This document shows, in pieces, positions 37,508 through 49,950 of a DNA stretch of 64,000 bases (the first letter of the stretch is position 1; every line of letters begins with the position of its first letter). This DNA is from Campylorhamphus procurvoides (Eukaryota > Chordata > Aves > Passeriformes > Dendrocolaptidae): the NCBI GenBank assembly GCA_013396655.1, contig WBMV01001238.1:219290-283289 (forward strand), written 5' to 3'. Made by a program: the position numbers and the translations under genes. The notes beneath the pieces were generated by a model, which was not told the DNA's origin, made no database searches, and saw only the letters and a list, made by a program, of their open reading frames with translations.

Positions 37508-40278
37508 CTGAAAGAAAATGAGATTTATTTTACAGATTTTTTGAGTACTGTAGTTCCATTCTTGCTATATTATTATCTGTGAGAAGCTTTTTCTTTTTTA
37601 ATTCCATAAAGCTCTATCACTTATTATCTAAGCAGCTAAGTACTCAGATTATGTAAGTTGAACATAATAGGATGTCTGTAAAACTTTGCTCCTTCCAGCT
37701 TTGGAAATTTCTACATTGCTTTTCTACAGTGACTCAGCTGAAGATCTCCCATATGATCTAGGAGAGTGCGTGGTAGGGTGGGATCTCCACCCTTTGGGGG
37801 AATGTAGCATGATCCTCAGGTATGACCTCAGCTGCAGCCTTGCTCTCTTCCCACATCTCCTGGGCTTTTCTGGGCAATCTTTAACCACTCATCAGCAGAT
37901 GCTTGCTGTAGTTCCTGTCAGGCATTTCACTTCTGTCTTTCTAGGAATGTTTACCTAATGTTTTCCAAGGAAAAAAAAAATCCACCTTTTGATTTGCACA
38001 GCAGGCGAATTTGCCACAATATGTACTTTCACAGCCTGTTTCTTCTAGAGGATATTTTTGGCCCATAAGTGGTGTTTTAAGAATAATTCTACCAGTACTA
38101 TTTTTATGATATGTATCACTTCATGGTGCATGACTAACCATATGGCCAAGCACACTACATGCAGCTACATGGCAAGGTTTACTGCCCAGTAGGCATGAGA
38201 AGCATTTATTTTGAATAGGTGTGTATTGAGGAAAAAAATTCCACTTCAAACGTAGAGGCTTAGGACCCTTATTTTTCATCTTGGCTCCCCCTTGGTTTTT
38301 AAATGAGGTTCAGCATTTCTCCCTTGCAATCTCACTGCAATAATGTGGGCTCAGAGCAGCTGTTTTTACTTTGCCTTGCTGATGAGATAAAATACGGAGG
38401 AGTAAATTCTTCCTGGCTGCTGCAGGTTGCATCACACAATCACTGGGTGGTAGGTCTCTGAGAATTGTTACTGATAGCTAGATTTTATCTTGGTAGGGGT
38501 AAGAGCTCATGAAACAGGATGACTCAAGGAATGACTAATGAATGCTTTATGATGAAACTTCTGTCTAAGCCATGTCAGCTGTGACCAAAAATTATCATCA
38601 GGGCGTTATTTGACAGTCTAGGGTGAGTGAGCAAATGCCCTGAGTCCACCTTGTTGTGGAGATGTGTCTTAAATGTAAAATCCACTAACTCAGTTTGTAT
38701 CAATTAATGTCAGTGGGGAAAACCACAAGTGATGATGGGGCAATGGTGGTGAACTGAGCTACCCCTCAAGTGGCTTCTCCCATTTAGAGCTATCCATATA
38801 ATGAGGTAGATGATATTGCCATAACTTTGTGTTTTTCTCTTTTGTAAATAAATCATTCCATACACACAGCTTTGTTTTGTGTGTTCATGAAGAAACGCAG
38901 ACTACACGTCTGCTCAGGAACAGTTCCAGCTACTCAGCTGGGTTTACATTATCAATACAGGCATCATAATGTTTAGGTGGTCCTCCTATGCAAATGTAAT
39001 GGGGAGTCCCTCTGTGCGACTCTAACTTGTGACTTTAATTTATGTCTCTATCAAAATATCCTTCTTCAGCATCTTGATCCCAGGCTCTGGGATTTACGGT
39101 GTTTTACTGGTATCTTTGCTTTTCTTGTGACACCAGTAGCTCCCACAAAATCCCGAATCATTAGTTACACATCGAAGGTATCACCTACTGTATTGACTTA
39201 GCAGTGCTCAGTAAAATGACCTGATGCCTTCTTATGCCAGTGGTCACATCTTGTTTTCTGTACAGCAACATCCTACCAAAATGTATTTTTTTCCCCTGGA
39301 GAAGAATAAACTCCCCCTTTGGGGCAGGGTACAAAGGAGGCACGATGTGCTCAAGGTGTGGGGGCTAGAAAGGGGACATTTGCAAGTTTTGCTCTGGGCA
39401 GTCAAGAGTCAAGATGGGGATCAGGGAAGTCAGAGGTTTAGCCTTGGCTTTGACAATGATTTTCTGTGTGGCCTTTTGTAAGCTCTTTCATGTTTCCACC
39501 TCATTTTTCCCAATCCTAAAATGGAGTTCAAAATCATCACTTCTCTAACACCTCCCCCTCCACACACACACACAGAGTTGTGAGAAGGTTTAATGTTTAT
39601 CTCGGAGGCTTTGAACAGTATTATACATCCAGGGAATGTATACAGGCATTTAGAACCCAGAATGAGCTTTAGAAAAAACATCAGTGAAGAAAACAGCATT
39701 TATATTTTAATCATATTAATCATAAATTTAGGATTGGAACAGAATGTGTGATTAACAAACCTGCAAAACAAGCTTTGTTTCATTGGCTTGAGCTGCTTTC
39801 TAGTTCTGTTTGTGTACGTCAAAGTGATGTTCAGTCTTTTTAAATGAGTCACAGGACTGGAAGAAAAAAATATTTGATGGTAACATATAGCAGCAAAACA
39901 ATTACTCTTTTCATTCTGACAGGCATGATAACCAGAATAGCAAGTTAGAGCTAGAGGTCTAGGCTGGTAGTTTCTTTCCACATATCAGGGATTTTAGATC
40001 TGCTTGCAAGATAGTGAAACAGAACTGAAATGTCATAAAAATTAAAAGATAACACTAGATCAAACAAAAAAAGCAAGCATGCCCGTTAGGATACAACTAT
40101 TTACACTTATAAAGGCACTACTGATCAGCGAGTCCATGCAGTATTCTCACACAGCACAGCCTTGTCTAGCAGTTTTCTGTACCTTTATCCAGAGGAGACT
40201 CCTTTCCACCCTGCTTGCTGCATTGCACCACTGATTTAGTGAAGACATCATCCTCATAAGGATGCTCTTCTAACTCAC
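37508..40278. other. Unique non-coding sequence (possible intron)
   Basis: About 2.8 kb with no recognised repeat or exon. It would be the intron between the two flanking candidate exons if those are real. A short CA-rich patch lies at 39560-39575. Confidence 0.45.
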
Positions 40279-40444
40279 CTCTGAAATCCGCTTGCTTTTC
40301 TCCTCTGACAATTAGGTTTAAATGTGCTGCAGCAAAGTACTCATCCTTAGCAGTCGTATGGCTTTTTAAGTGATAAACTGCATTAGCAAATTCCTTATTA
40401 GATAATCTATCAAATGAGGTCATACATAATTTTAGCAGTCTCAT
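40279..40444 (-). other. Candidate coding exon with consensus donor, minus strand
   Basis: A 92-codon minus-strand frame (40166-40444) has a protein-like composition. It is cut after 55 codons plus one base by a perfect 5' splice site (TTCAGAG then GTGAGT, 40279/40278). The translation before the donor includes FDRLSNKEFANAVYHLKSH and DEYFAAAHLNLIVRGEKQAD, which suggests an amphipathic helical protein. The most likely acceptor is ATAAATCAAG just before the ATG at 40444, giving phase 0 entry; its pyrimidine tract is weak. An in-frame TAA lies just upstream, so the frame begins here. I do not recognise the family. Chance remains possible. Confidence 0.35.
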
Positions 40445-42597
40445 CTTGATTTATAGCATGATCACAGCAAATTATGCATACACAACCCAGCATGCTGGCT
40501 GTCAAAGTCAGGTATTTTAACTTTGTTAATAAAGCTATTTCCAGGCCAGTCCGGTGGCCTCTTGGTAGCACTCTGCATCACCGTGGCTTGCCCAGTTCGC
40601 AGGACAGCCCTCAAGCTCACCCCTCACTTTTTTTTAGGACTGATGAGAGTTTGAGGCAGTAGGCTAAATCCTTGTTTCATGCAATCTAACAATAATCCTT
40701 AATGGTGTTTATTCTGACAGGTTTTCCATACTCTTCTTAAGTAAGGGCATAGGCTCACTGGAAGGGTAAGCTTAGGCATGGGGAAACTGGGTCTGCAGGG
40801 TGCTGATGCGCTCCCTTCTGTGTTCCCAAGGGAATGAAAAGCAAATTGGAGTGAATCATCAGGCAGCATTGTGCATGACTGTAATAGAGTTTGCTTCCGA
40901 GTCTAGGCTGCTTGGGCTGGTAGGGACTTGGTCGCCTGCACCCACCGGCATGGGAGGAGGCAATGCTCCATCTCCTGTGACCATCTGCACCGGGGAGCCA
41001 TGCCACATGCCTTGCTACAAGCACAAGGGATGAGGTGCAGGGGGAAAAGGGAAGGAGCTTCAGGAGTAAAGCCTGTTCCTGACCTGCCCTTCACTGTTGC
41101 TGCACTGTTGCTCACTGCACCTGGGGTGCAGCCCCCACACTGCAAGTAAATTGCTCCTGCGATCCAGTAGGGACACGATTCCTATCCCCCAGCTTCAAAC
41201 TTCTGCAAGTAACATTTCATCCACGGTGATTTATCTGTAACTACCATAGGGGGGAGATGCAATAAATTATCTGATCTTGCCTTTCTCTTCACCTGCTCTC
41301 ACCTCACATTGCTATTTCTAGGGTTTAAGCTGCCCGAAGTGGCGAGAGTACATGTCATCTGCATCTCTGTAAGTTATGTTCTTTCCCACTGGACTTAGGG
41401 CCAAACTCTGTCTATGAAGGACCAAGTGGGATGGAGCAAGATGTGTTCCTTGACAATCTGCCAAGTTATCTGCCCCTAAAATGTAAAATAAAAGCTAAAT
41501 GAAAATCTGGATAAAAATTTTCCCTGGAAATACAAGATTATAGAGGTTTAACTATGACTACAAGAAAACTTCTTGAAACACTTAATACAAAAGTCTTCAT
41601 GTTGTCTTCACAATAATATTGCTGGAGTGAGAGACTGGAAGAAACCAAAGTCATTTATCAAAATGAGCTAGCAAAGGGCAAGCTTTCAGTGGATGGCACT
41701 GCTGTTTTGCATACACTATGGTAATTTGGCCTAATACTACTGAATGAGCTTTGCATGCATATATATGTGTGTGTATGCATCTCTGTCATGAGTAAAATCT
41801 ATTGTATCCTTAGTTGACAAGCTGTGTGTGGCAGATTGCAGCAGGGTTTGGGGAAAGAAATTCAGTACCCAAGCTAAGAGTAGAGTATAGGACTTCCCTC
41901 TGAGCTCACCAGCCAGAACAGCAACTGCACCCCTTCCCCACGTTGGTACCAACATCAGTCTGGGGTTCCCCTTCTCTCCCCTCCTTTTACCCCTGCCAGG
42001 GAGGATGAAGATACAGCAGAGAGGATGATAAGAAGGGGGTTGTTTCTTTAGGCACAGGTATAGGGTGAAAACTGGGCAAATGATGGAGCACCCGGGTTGT
42101 GCCAGCCTTGCAGTGAGGCCGTGCCACAGGATGGAGAGGGGTAAATGGGCAGGAGTGGAAAGCTGTCTGCAGAAGGGCTGAAATGACCCCATGCACCAGA
42201 GGGTGGATGCTGACAGAGGGCAGGGGGCTCTACAGACACCCCTTCAGACCTCGCAGCACTGCCATGCAAAGAGCAGCCTCTCACCTGGGTCTGTGCTGCA
42301 GGGGCATGTCCCAGTGAGCAGCACTGACCAATATTGCAGCTGAAGCAGGGCAGAAAGCCCCCTTAGAATGTCTCCCTCACTTGGCCCCCCGAGTGCCCTG
42401 CCTGGCCCCATTCCTGCCATGGCCCCTGGACAGGGACCCTCGGGTGGGCAGGGAAGGGGGCAGAGCCCCATCTCCCCACTTTGCCTCTGTAGGGGTGCCC
42501 TGGGGGAGCAGCTGTGGCACACTCTGGATCTGTGGGGTGTTGGGGCCCCCTCAGCAGCCCTGGGTTGGCCGCTCCTTCTGTAGACCTGCCTCTGCAG
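40445..42597. other. Unique non-coding sequence, GC-rich toward its right end
   Basis: About 2.1 kb. Between 41.9 and 42.6 kb GC content rises and long open frames appear on both strands (up to 151 codons), but CpG stays low and no domain is visible. I call none of these genes. Confidence 0.45.
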
Positions 42598-42794
42598 AGG
42601 TGTTTGCAGCCATTGGCACAGGCGCTGCAGTGCTGGTTGCCTGGCAGCAGGAACGCGTCCTATTCCCCATGACAAACATCATCTCCATCGACCCAGACCA
42701 CCTCCCGTTTCGAATATCTGCCCAAGTCGGAGAGACCAGCAAGGGGAAACATAGCTCACCGAACAGAGCAAGCCCCGTTTCATCACTGGGGTGA
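42598..42794 (+). other. Candidate terminal coding segment, plus strand (strand uncertain)
   Basis: A plausible 3' splice site (GACCTGCCTCTGCAG) precedes an open plus-strand segment that ends at a TGA at 42792-42794. It has clustered CpG sites at about 42650-42730 and codon usage typical of coding sequence. The translation includes ERVLFPMTNIISIDPDHLPF. The antisense strand of the same segment also reads open (SDLGRYSKREVVWVDGDD), so orientation is not settled. No family is recognised. Confidence 0.22.
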
Positions 42795-45389
42795 TGCAGG
42801 GGCCCTTGCACTGATCAGCTGCCCCACAGGTGAATTCATCCAGCACCATAAGTAAAATTCTGCATGCTCGGCCATTCAGCCCAGATTAGCACTAAGAGAA
42901 CAAGCCCCCTTAAAGAAATACATACTAATTAGGTGTAAGAATATTTAGCTTTCTACAAAGCTGTCAGAGGAAAAGTAACTGTGAAGCTAAGCCCCAGGTC
43001 TGCTTTTTTGTGTCTGGCTTTTTGGGTCCTGCTGAAAACACGCTAATCTTCTTGATGTGCCGAAAGAAGGCAAAGTGTGGTATCTGATCAGGAGCACAGT
43101 GTTTCTACAAGTCTCTGTGGCTTATAAAGCATGTGCCCTGTGTTTATCTGCTCCCAGCTCAGCACTCAGCCCCGGAGAGTGCCGCTGCATCCAGCCTCTG
43201 TGCTGTAGTAACTCTGGTGCTGAATATCATGGCCATCACAGGATTATGAATTTGAGAGTCATAAAACCCACCAACTTCAGAGATATCCATTTTCTTTAAA
43301 ATAAAGCAAGCCATTATGAGTCAGGCACATTATCTACCAGCAGCCCACTGAAGAGAGCTGTCTTCTGCAGAGAGGTGGAGGACGGGAGGATGCCTGACAA
43401 GTGCAGCAAGGGTGAGGGCACAGGCTGGGGATGGAAGGGTAGAACACAGCAGCTGCAGTCTCCCTGACATGGTGCCAGTGCTGTGCAGGGAGCACCCAGA
43501 AGAAGAAGCTAGTGGACTCTGCCCAGGGGACTGTGGTGTACTGCACAGATGTGGATTTGGGCTGCTCAGGCTCTGTGAGAAGCTGGGTTTGATGGAAGTG
43601 CAAAGGTGTCCATCAGTGCTGAGCTCCACACCATCACAGCTGACCACTGCATTGCAAGGTGGGATGGGTATATCTATGCTGGGGTGCAGTTATTTTTAGA
43701 GACAGAGTATAATGAGACCCTCTCTTCCCACCTGCAGGAAGGGTGAAATCGGTGTGGCCTATCAGTCATTTTCTCAGTCAACTCAAACAGAAGATTTGTC
43801 TCAAGGAGGCTCAAGCTACATGAAAGCACTCACACCAGGTGCAGAGGCAGCTCCCTTCTGACTGTGACTGCTTGACACGATGTGGGAATAAGCATCATGC
43901 TATTGAAGAGCTGCAACTTCATCCTCTGCAACATCAGCATCAGCCTGTCCCACTTAGACCTGTGGCTCAAGGAAACCAAAGCCAGGGCAAAAGACAAGGG
44001 GCAGAGGCTGGCTGCAGTGAGGTACCTGACAGGGGAGTGAAGCAGCTTGTCCATTTTCAGGTGAAGAAGAAAATTTCTGGCGGGTGCTGCACGAGAGGAG
44101 TTGTTGTGGTGCAGGGGTGTAGCTGTTGAGGCTGGGAGGAGGGTTGGGAGGAAGGGCTGCTGCTATTTAATTGCCAGCCCTGGTTCTATCAGCAAATAGG
44201 AGGACAAGCTGTCACTGGTGTGCAAGGTAGCAGATGGCCTAATTGTGAGATTTCTCCCTTGAAAGAGCAAAATGCTATACTGTTTTTAACATCTTTGCCT
44301 AAAGCTGGGTGCTAGCTTTAGATACTAGCAAGATACACTGTACAGAGGCACTTTGTGCCAGAAATGTGCTCTAGTGATAATCAGGAGAAAACTGTGCTTG
44401 AAGTGACATTTAAAATATCATTATTATGGCCTATTGCTGTTAGTCACACATCCCAAAAGCTGATCTGGCTAACAGAGCTTTCCAAAGCATCTTCTGCTCG
44501 ACAGATCATCTGGAAATTATGCCATCATTGTGTCACTGTGTTTTGCCTTATAACCCCCAGGACACTGTCTATGTATGCACACCATTTCTTCCCTCTTTCA
44601 GGGTGAGGGGGGGGGGAATAATTCTCTCTGGTTTCTGATTTTTCTCATGTTGCTTCACCTGGTTTTGTGTAGATTCTTGTCTCAGTCACTTGCTGGAGAG
44701 CACAGGGCTTCCCTTCCCAGAGGCTGCTATGAAGCATCTCTACCCCATCTCTCCTTGGGTGCCTTGTAAGAGCTCAAGGCTCTGCAAAGCTCCAGGCCTG
44801 CAGACAGAGACAGCAGAGCTCGTCAGTGTCACACTAATATCAGGTGCTTGAAACTTTATATTGAAGGTGCAGGGTCGTTAGTGGTGAGTCGTTATGGCAG
44901 GTGCATTTTGTCAGCTCCAGCTCTGATCTGACAATGGGGGAGAGGGCAGTGACTCTCTCAGCTGGGTCAGGTTTGCAGAGAAAACTCTGCTAAGGACTTA
45001 TGTGGGAGAGAAAACTTTGACTAAACTGTAAATCTGCTTATTACTTATGAGTGAGGGCAAAACCCAGGGCAACGATCAGCTTAGAACAGAACCAAGTGAA
45101 TGCTCTGTTTGAGGATAACAGCCCTTTTTGATTTTTTTTTTGCAGGCCACTGAACCTATTTTTAAGGACTTTTGCCTGCTGAGTATACCATGTATTGCTT
45201 CTTCCTGACAGGCCTTTAAACTTCATTATCTCTATTGGGGTTTTCTGTTAATAAAAGGGTTTTAATAGGTTATCTGTAAGCTTTGTCTCCTAAGTATTGG
45301 ATGTACTAAATGTTCTTTAAATCTACCTTTCCCTTACTGTCCATCTTCAAAGATTCTTATCCACACAGTAAATGTCTGCAGCAGCAATC
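42795..45389. other. Unique non-coding sequence with a run of 10 G
   Basis: About 2.6 kb, GC-richer at 43.3-44.2 kb, without recognised repeats. A run of ten guanines lies at 44607-44616. A 54-codon stop-free stretch at 43876-44037 (+) was considered and set aside for lack of splice or homology evidence. Confidence 0.45.
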
Positions 45390-45790
45390 TGTCCTCCTTC
45401 CTCTCCTCTGACTTTTTTTCCCCATTTGCTCAGAAGTCTCCTGCTAAAAAATCCCACAGCTGTGAGACATCAACCCATCTCTCAAATCCCATTGACTCTG
45501 TGTTTCTCTCAGCCTCTATGTAAATCTCCCTATCTTTCCCTTCAAGGCTCTCTGTGATGTTATTTTGCCTTTAATCTCGTTCCTCCCACTCTTCCTCCTG
45601 CCTGTATTCTCCCAGTCATTCCTCCTTTCTGCTCATTTTATCTTGTTCTTGGATGGTTCAATCTTGCTTTTTTTCTTCACGCTCCTCAGACACCTCAATC
45701 CATCTCCCATTTTCTGTTAGACAAACATTTTCCCTCTTGTAATGTCAACTCTACCTTAAATTCCTATCTTTTTCCTCCTTGCTAGCACTA
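45390..45790 (+). repeat. Long pyrimidine-rich (strand-asymmetric) tract
   Basis: About 400 bases in which the plus strand is dominated by C and T, with many CTCC, TTCC and CCTC clusters, for example CTTCCTCTCCTCTGAC and CCACTCTTCCTCCTGCC. It is not a simple tandem repeat. Such polypurine/polypyrimidine asymmetry can form non-B DNA. It may be a decayed microsatellite. Confidence 0.6.
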
Positions 45791-48261
45791 ACACACCACA
45801 CACACTCATGCAAAGTCACCTGAGCTGTCGTGCCATGTGGTTTTCCTGGAGTGCATGTTCTTCATACCAGGAATTTGTGGTTCTCCTGCTGCACACACCC
45901 CACAGATACAAACACAAGGGTCTTTTGAAGAGCAGCAGTCGCCAGTAAGTAATTATGTATTATTAATCCCAGAATTTATATGATACACAGAAAACTTTAA
46001 ACTTTCTCTAACTGGATAATAAAAGGAATCTTTTCTCTGTTGATGCAAAGGCATGCTTTGGATAGTCTAGCCAGGTAAAATGCATAAAAATGTGTGTTAT
46101 TTAAACTTAATGACCTAAACTTCCTATAGGCAACAAAGCCATTTGGGGAACATACATAAGAAGCAGGCTATTAGAAGAGGTTTGGGGTCTCACTGCACTA
46201 CATTGCCTTGCACTACCCTGTCATCACTGGCTCTGTTGAAATTGCCTTTAACATCTTCACAATGCTGCACATGACAAACAATAGGGACCAGCTCCCACAG
46301 CACAGAGGAAATACAGCAGCAAGTGTCTCATGTCCATTTCTCAACTGTCATCAAATAGCTTTTATTCATGGCATAGCACAAGTGTCAGCCAACTGGCAAA
46401 GGCAGCCTATATTAAAAATGTTGGGGATTATTCATGTCAACAGACACACAGCAGCTTTTCTCAGTCAGTGGATCTGCACTAGCAGTGGCATGAAAATGCA
46501 GCAGGTTCTCTACAGTAATTTCAAATCTGAATAACTTTAGAAGGAGGCCAGCAGCAGACTGTTACTTCCAAGTACAATTAAAAAATTAATCTAGCACACT
46601 TAGATGAGAGCTTAGATAAATTGAGGGGTTTAACTGTATGGTTAGATGGAAAAGGCCATGCCGTAAGGATGTCCTCTAGAAAGACTAGGGTGATACATTT
46701 TTTTTAAATGCTCAGATTGAAGATGGTCTGCAGGTTGTGAGCTGATGGTGACTTCTCAGGTTTGCTTCTGATTACATAATTAGCTGTTAGGTCCTTGGCC
46801 TGTTTGATTGCAGGCATTTACTGTGCTACTTGGAATATGGTTTCCATGGGCCATGTGATTTGTCTTTTATGGACAAGGTGTGATTTGGAAATGGATTCAT
46901 TTTTTCTCCTTTTAAAAGATTTAGAAAAACCCATCCCTGTTTAACTGAAAATAACTTTTATTAAATTTTTGAGACTATTAATAGGAAGGAAAAAAAATGA
47001 GATGGACACAAACAGTAAAATTGCTTACCTTAAAAACATCAGGCAAATGTGGAATATTATGGAGGTTTCAGATGTCTCAGGTTAACTGATAAGGGCAATT
47101 CCCTGACTAGTTATTTGAGTCCCACTGTATTTGCAGAAGACTACTATATTCTGTCATCTTGCATTTTTAAATTTTTCTTTTAAAATATATGGCCTGCTTT
47201 TTTCCCCTCTCCCTTGATTATTTTTGACTAGTTTAATTCTCTGAACTCAGTGTTATTATGTGGATATGAAATCAGGAGCAATTTAAGTGGAAAATAAAAA
47301 ATTCAGGCCCATGCAAGTCATCATGAATAAGGTGACCTGATCTGCTCTGACACAGATCTATGTTCCACTTATGCTCTGGAAAACTTCAGATACTGTATTT
47401 TTGTCAAAACCTAATTTCTGTACAAATGTGTGATGCAGAAGAAACCCAACTGGCAAAACTCTCAGATGAATCCCATGGCATCTCCATGACAACATATAGA
47501 TGCATAGTCTGCTATATGCATCCTTACTGGGAGGCTGACTGCTCCAAGATTTTTCCCACGCCGAGATGAAAGGCAGACTGACCAACAGGCTGCAGAGGAT
47601 GTTGCTGGGATTTAAATGTGGAAACCGTAGATCATGTTTCACGCAGGGTAAACTGGAGGCAGATGGAGCAGCCTTACTGAAGAGGCGAGCTTTGCACTGC
47701 AGCTTCCCTTGCTGAGGCTGCTTGGTCGAGTAAAGGAATGGGCATGGGCAGGTCTCCACTGAGCCTGAAAATTCATGTGGAGGATCTTTGCAGGGCTCTG
47801 AAAGTCTTGCTGAAAGCCCGCCCCGTCAGTGTGACTCACAAGCAGGATGAGATAAGAATGGAAGGTAATTTGGGTTAATAAGTTATCCTGAGAGCGTTTT
47901 TTTTTCCCTGCACACGTAGAAGGAAAGGGAGAGTGATCCAGTCCTCTCTCCTTGGTAGAGAACTCTGAATTCTGTGGCAAGAGGTTTGCTTTCGATGCCC
48001 TGGCAATGTGGTGGGGTCAGTGGGCCCGGCCAGTGGCATTTTTCATGTTAAATCAAACTACAAACATTGCCGTGTCATTTACTTGCTTCCCAGTGCAGTC
48101 AAGAGCAGGACCATGGGGTCAGGAGGCTGGCTCTGTCCTTTGGGCTGCTCTGCGGAGCACAGAGTGATCCTGTGTTTCAGAACCGTGGCCAGGATGCACC
48201 AACTGGGGTAGCTGAACAGTGATAGATTCAGTAAATCTCCCCTCCTGGCTTTCTTCCTAAC
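45791..48261. other. Unique non-coding sequence, partly AT-rich
   Basis: About 2.5 kb with no recognised repeat. The stretch at about 46.56-47.1 kb is AT-rich with homeodomain-like ATTA and TAAT motifs (TTACATAATTAGCTG), a composition often seen in conserved vertebrate enhancers. Conservation cannot be judged here. Confidence 0.4.
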
Positions 48262-48480
48262 CTTTCCCCAGTTCCATCCTCCTGCTCCAGTGGGTTTGCA
48301 TGCCTCCATTGAAGGCCTCTCCTCGGCGGTGTCGCCGCTCCTGCAAAGCAGCTGAAGTGCTGTAATTTCATACTCCAGCTGACGGTGCAGGAACTCGCTC
48401 TCCTGCCTGTCCCCCAGCGTAGGGACAGCCCAGAGCAGTCCGTGGAGCTGAATCAGTGCTTGCAGTGTTGGGAAACATTC
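48262..48480 (-). other. Candidate 219-base coding exon, minus strand
   Basis: On the minus strand an acceptor-like site (CCATTTGTGGTAG) is followed by 73 open codons and a donor (GGGAAAG then GTTAGG), phase 0 at both ends. The codons are rich in CTG, CAG, GAG and GAC, with high GC at third positions. About nine CpG sites cluster here. The translation includes LIQLHGLLWAVP, LGDRQESEFLHRQLEYEITA and LQLLCRSGD, which looks like a helical, soluble protein. The frame stays open past the donor to 48079. A separate 67-codon frame lies immediately upstream in the same phase (48481-48684), ending at the TAG that forms the acceptor. I do not recognise the gene. The antisense frame is also open, which lowers confidence. 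Confidence 0.4.
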
Positions 48481-49848
48481 CTACCACAAATGGAGTACTG
48501 TGTAGCCACCTGAGTAAAGCACAGTTGGCCCATTTATACTTCTGACTTTTGGACTGGAGAAGTCTTCTGCATTCCTATAGCCTTCTAAGTAAGGCTTCTT
48601 GGGCACCCTAACTCCACTCTGCTGCTCGGCTTTCCCAGAAACAGAGATAACAATATTGACCTTCTTGGTAGAGCACTTTCCCATTTTTTTTATGAGATGT
48701 GCTACATAGAAACTGATTGTTAGCTTTTGTTCAGCTATAAAAAGTCCTTAACAGTGGGGCATGGTATGTTATCAGCCGTAAAGAAAGCCCTTGTGCTGAA
48801 CTTTAGCATTTAGGGGTAGACCTTTGTTCTGCTTAGTTACTTATAATCTTTGGGATGGTGTGGCCTGGGTTTGGTTGTGGTTTTTTGGTTGGTTTGTTTT
48901 TTTCTTTTTTTTTCTCTGCTTTCTGTGTGCATATGTATTGTGTACATATGGTTAACTTTTGTTTCTATTAGGGCCAAAGATCACTTGGTTTAGCTTAATT
49001 TACAGATGTCTGTTGGCAGCAGTTGGGTGACTGGGCTGTGATCTGCCACCCAGCACATTTCCTCTGAAATATAAGGGAAATTAGTTTCCTAACAGACTAG
49101 AAGCAGTAAAAAAACCCCACCGAACCAAGAAGGACTATGATCCCCAAGAAATAATCTGCCTTTCTTTCAGCATACACTCTATGAACGTTTTATGCTGACA
49201 GACAGATCTTGTCCATTCACTGCAGATAGCCTTTTTCTTTACCATAATAACAGATATTTCTCTCTCTTTAGACTCTGAAGAAGGAATTCCTTTTCCTGTC
49301 TATAGGGACATTGAAAACTTTGTCTCCAGCCTGGACAGCATGGTGCAAAGGTGGCAGTGTTGAGGAGTGCCTGAGTTCATGGCACATGGTATCTGGGCAC
49401 GATGGAACCCAGGAGCCTTAGGGAGGTTCCTATTTAACAGCATTTCCAATCCAGTATCTAGCTATGCAGGTCAGGAAGATGTAGACAGACAAAAAGCCAT
49501 CACGGATAATACTAGCTGAAAGTCAAGATCATAGCAGGAGCAGCAAAGGCAAGCCCTAAATAGTTCTCGGTGGCCTAATACTTCTTGTTCTGAAAAGCAG
49601 TGTCTGGAAATGCCAGAGGGATGTCTAAAATGTGGGAAGCTCTGGTGCTGTGCTGGGTGATACTGGAGCCTCAGCTCTCTGCTACAGTCTCGGGAAGTAG
49701 GGGTGGGACAGCACTTACAACAGTGATGATTGAGGTTAGAATGTTTTCGAAAGGATTCAGTATATCCTGCCAGCTTGAGCTGATGTTCCTGATGGATGAT
49801 AACCATTCAGATAAGAGCAGAATGATTAACCATTCTTTGTCTCAACAG
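48481..49848. other. Unique non-coding sequence with a T-rich stretch
   Basis: About 1.4 kb. A T/G-rich low-complexity stretch lies at about 48870-48915. A 67-codon minus-strand frame (48481-48684) has reasonable composition (it includes KKPYLEGYRNAEDFSSPKV), but I could not find splice sites that define it as an exon. Confidence 0.4.
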
Positions 49849-49950
49849 ATCACTGAAACAATTGGAGCTGGGCAGGCGCCCCTTAAGGCTCTTCAGGAAT
49901 GTGAACCCAGCAGCAGGATGGCTTGGCTAGGGACTAATCCACCCATTCAG
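49849..49950 (+). other. Candidate 102-base exon, phase 0/0, plus strand (strand uncertain)
   Basis: A strong plus-strand 3' splice site (CATTCTTTGTCTCAACAG) and a donor (CATTCAG then GTACCG) flank 34 open codons that include GAGQAPLKALQECEPSS. Downstream, 49950-50080 is CpG-enriched. On the opposite strand an equally good acceptor (TTTCTCTCTTCTAACCCGTCAG, about 49980-50001) points the other way. The region may be an exon of either strand or a conserved regulatory element. No family is recognised. Confidence 0.2.

Noticed and set aside
41737..42192. 151-codon minus-strand gene
   Set aside because: Open frames of this length are expected a few times by chance in 64 kb; two other frames overlap it and no domain or splice structure supports it.
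42300..42650. CpG island
   Set aside because: High GC but very few CpG dinucleotides.
42244..42675. 143-codon minus-strand gene
   Set aside because: GC-rich stretch open on both strands; composition explains it.
43876..44040. Coding exon on the plus strand ending in RYLTGE
   Set aside because: 54 stop-free codons with a leucine-rich translation, but no convincing acceptor and the opposite strand is equally open.
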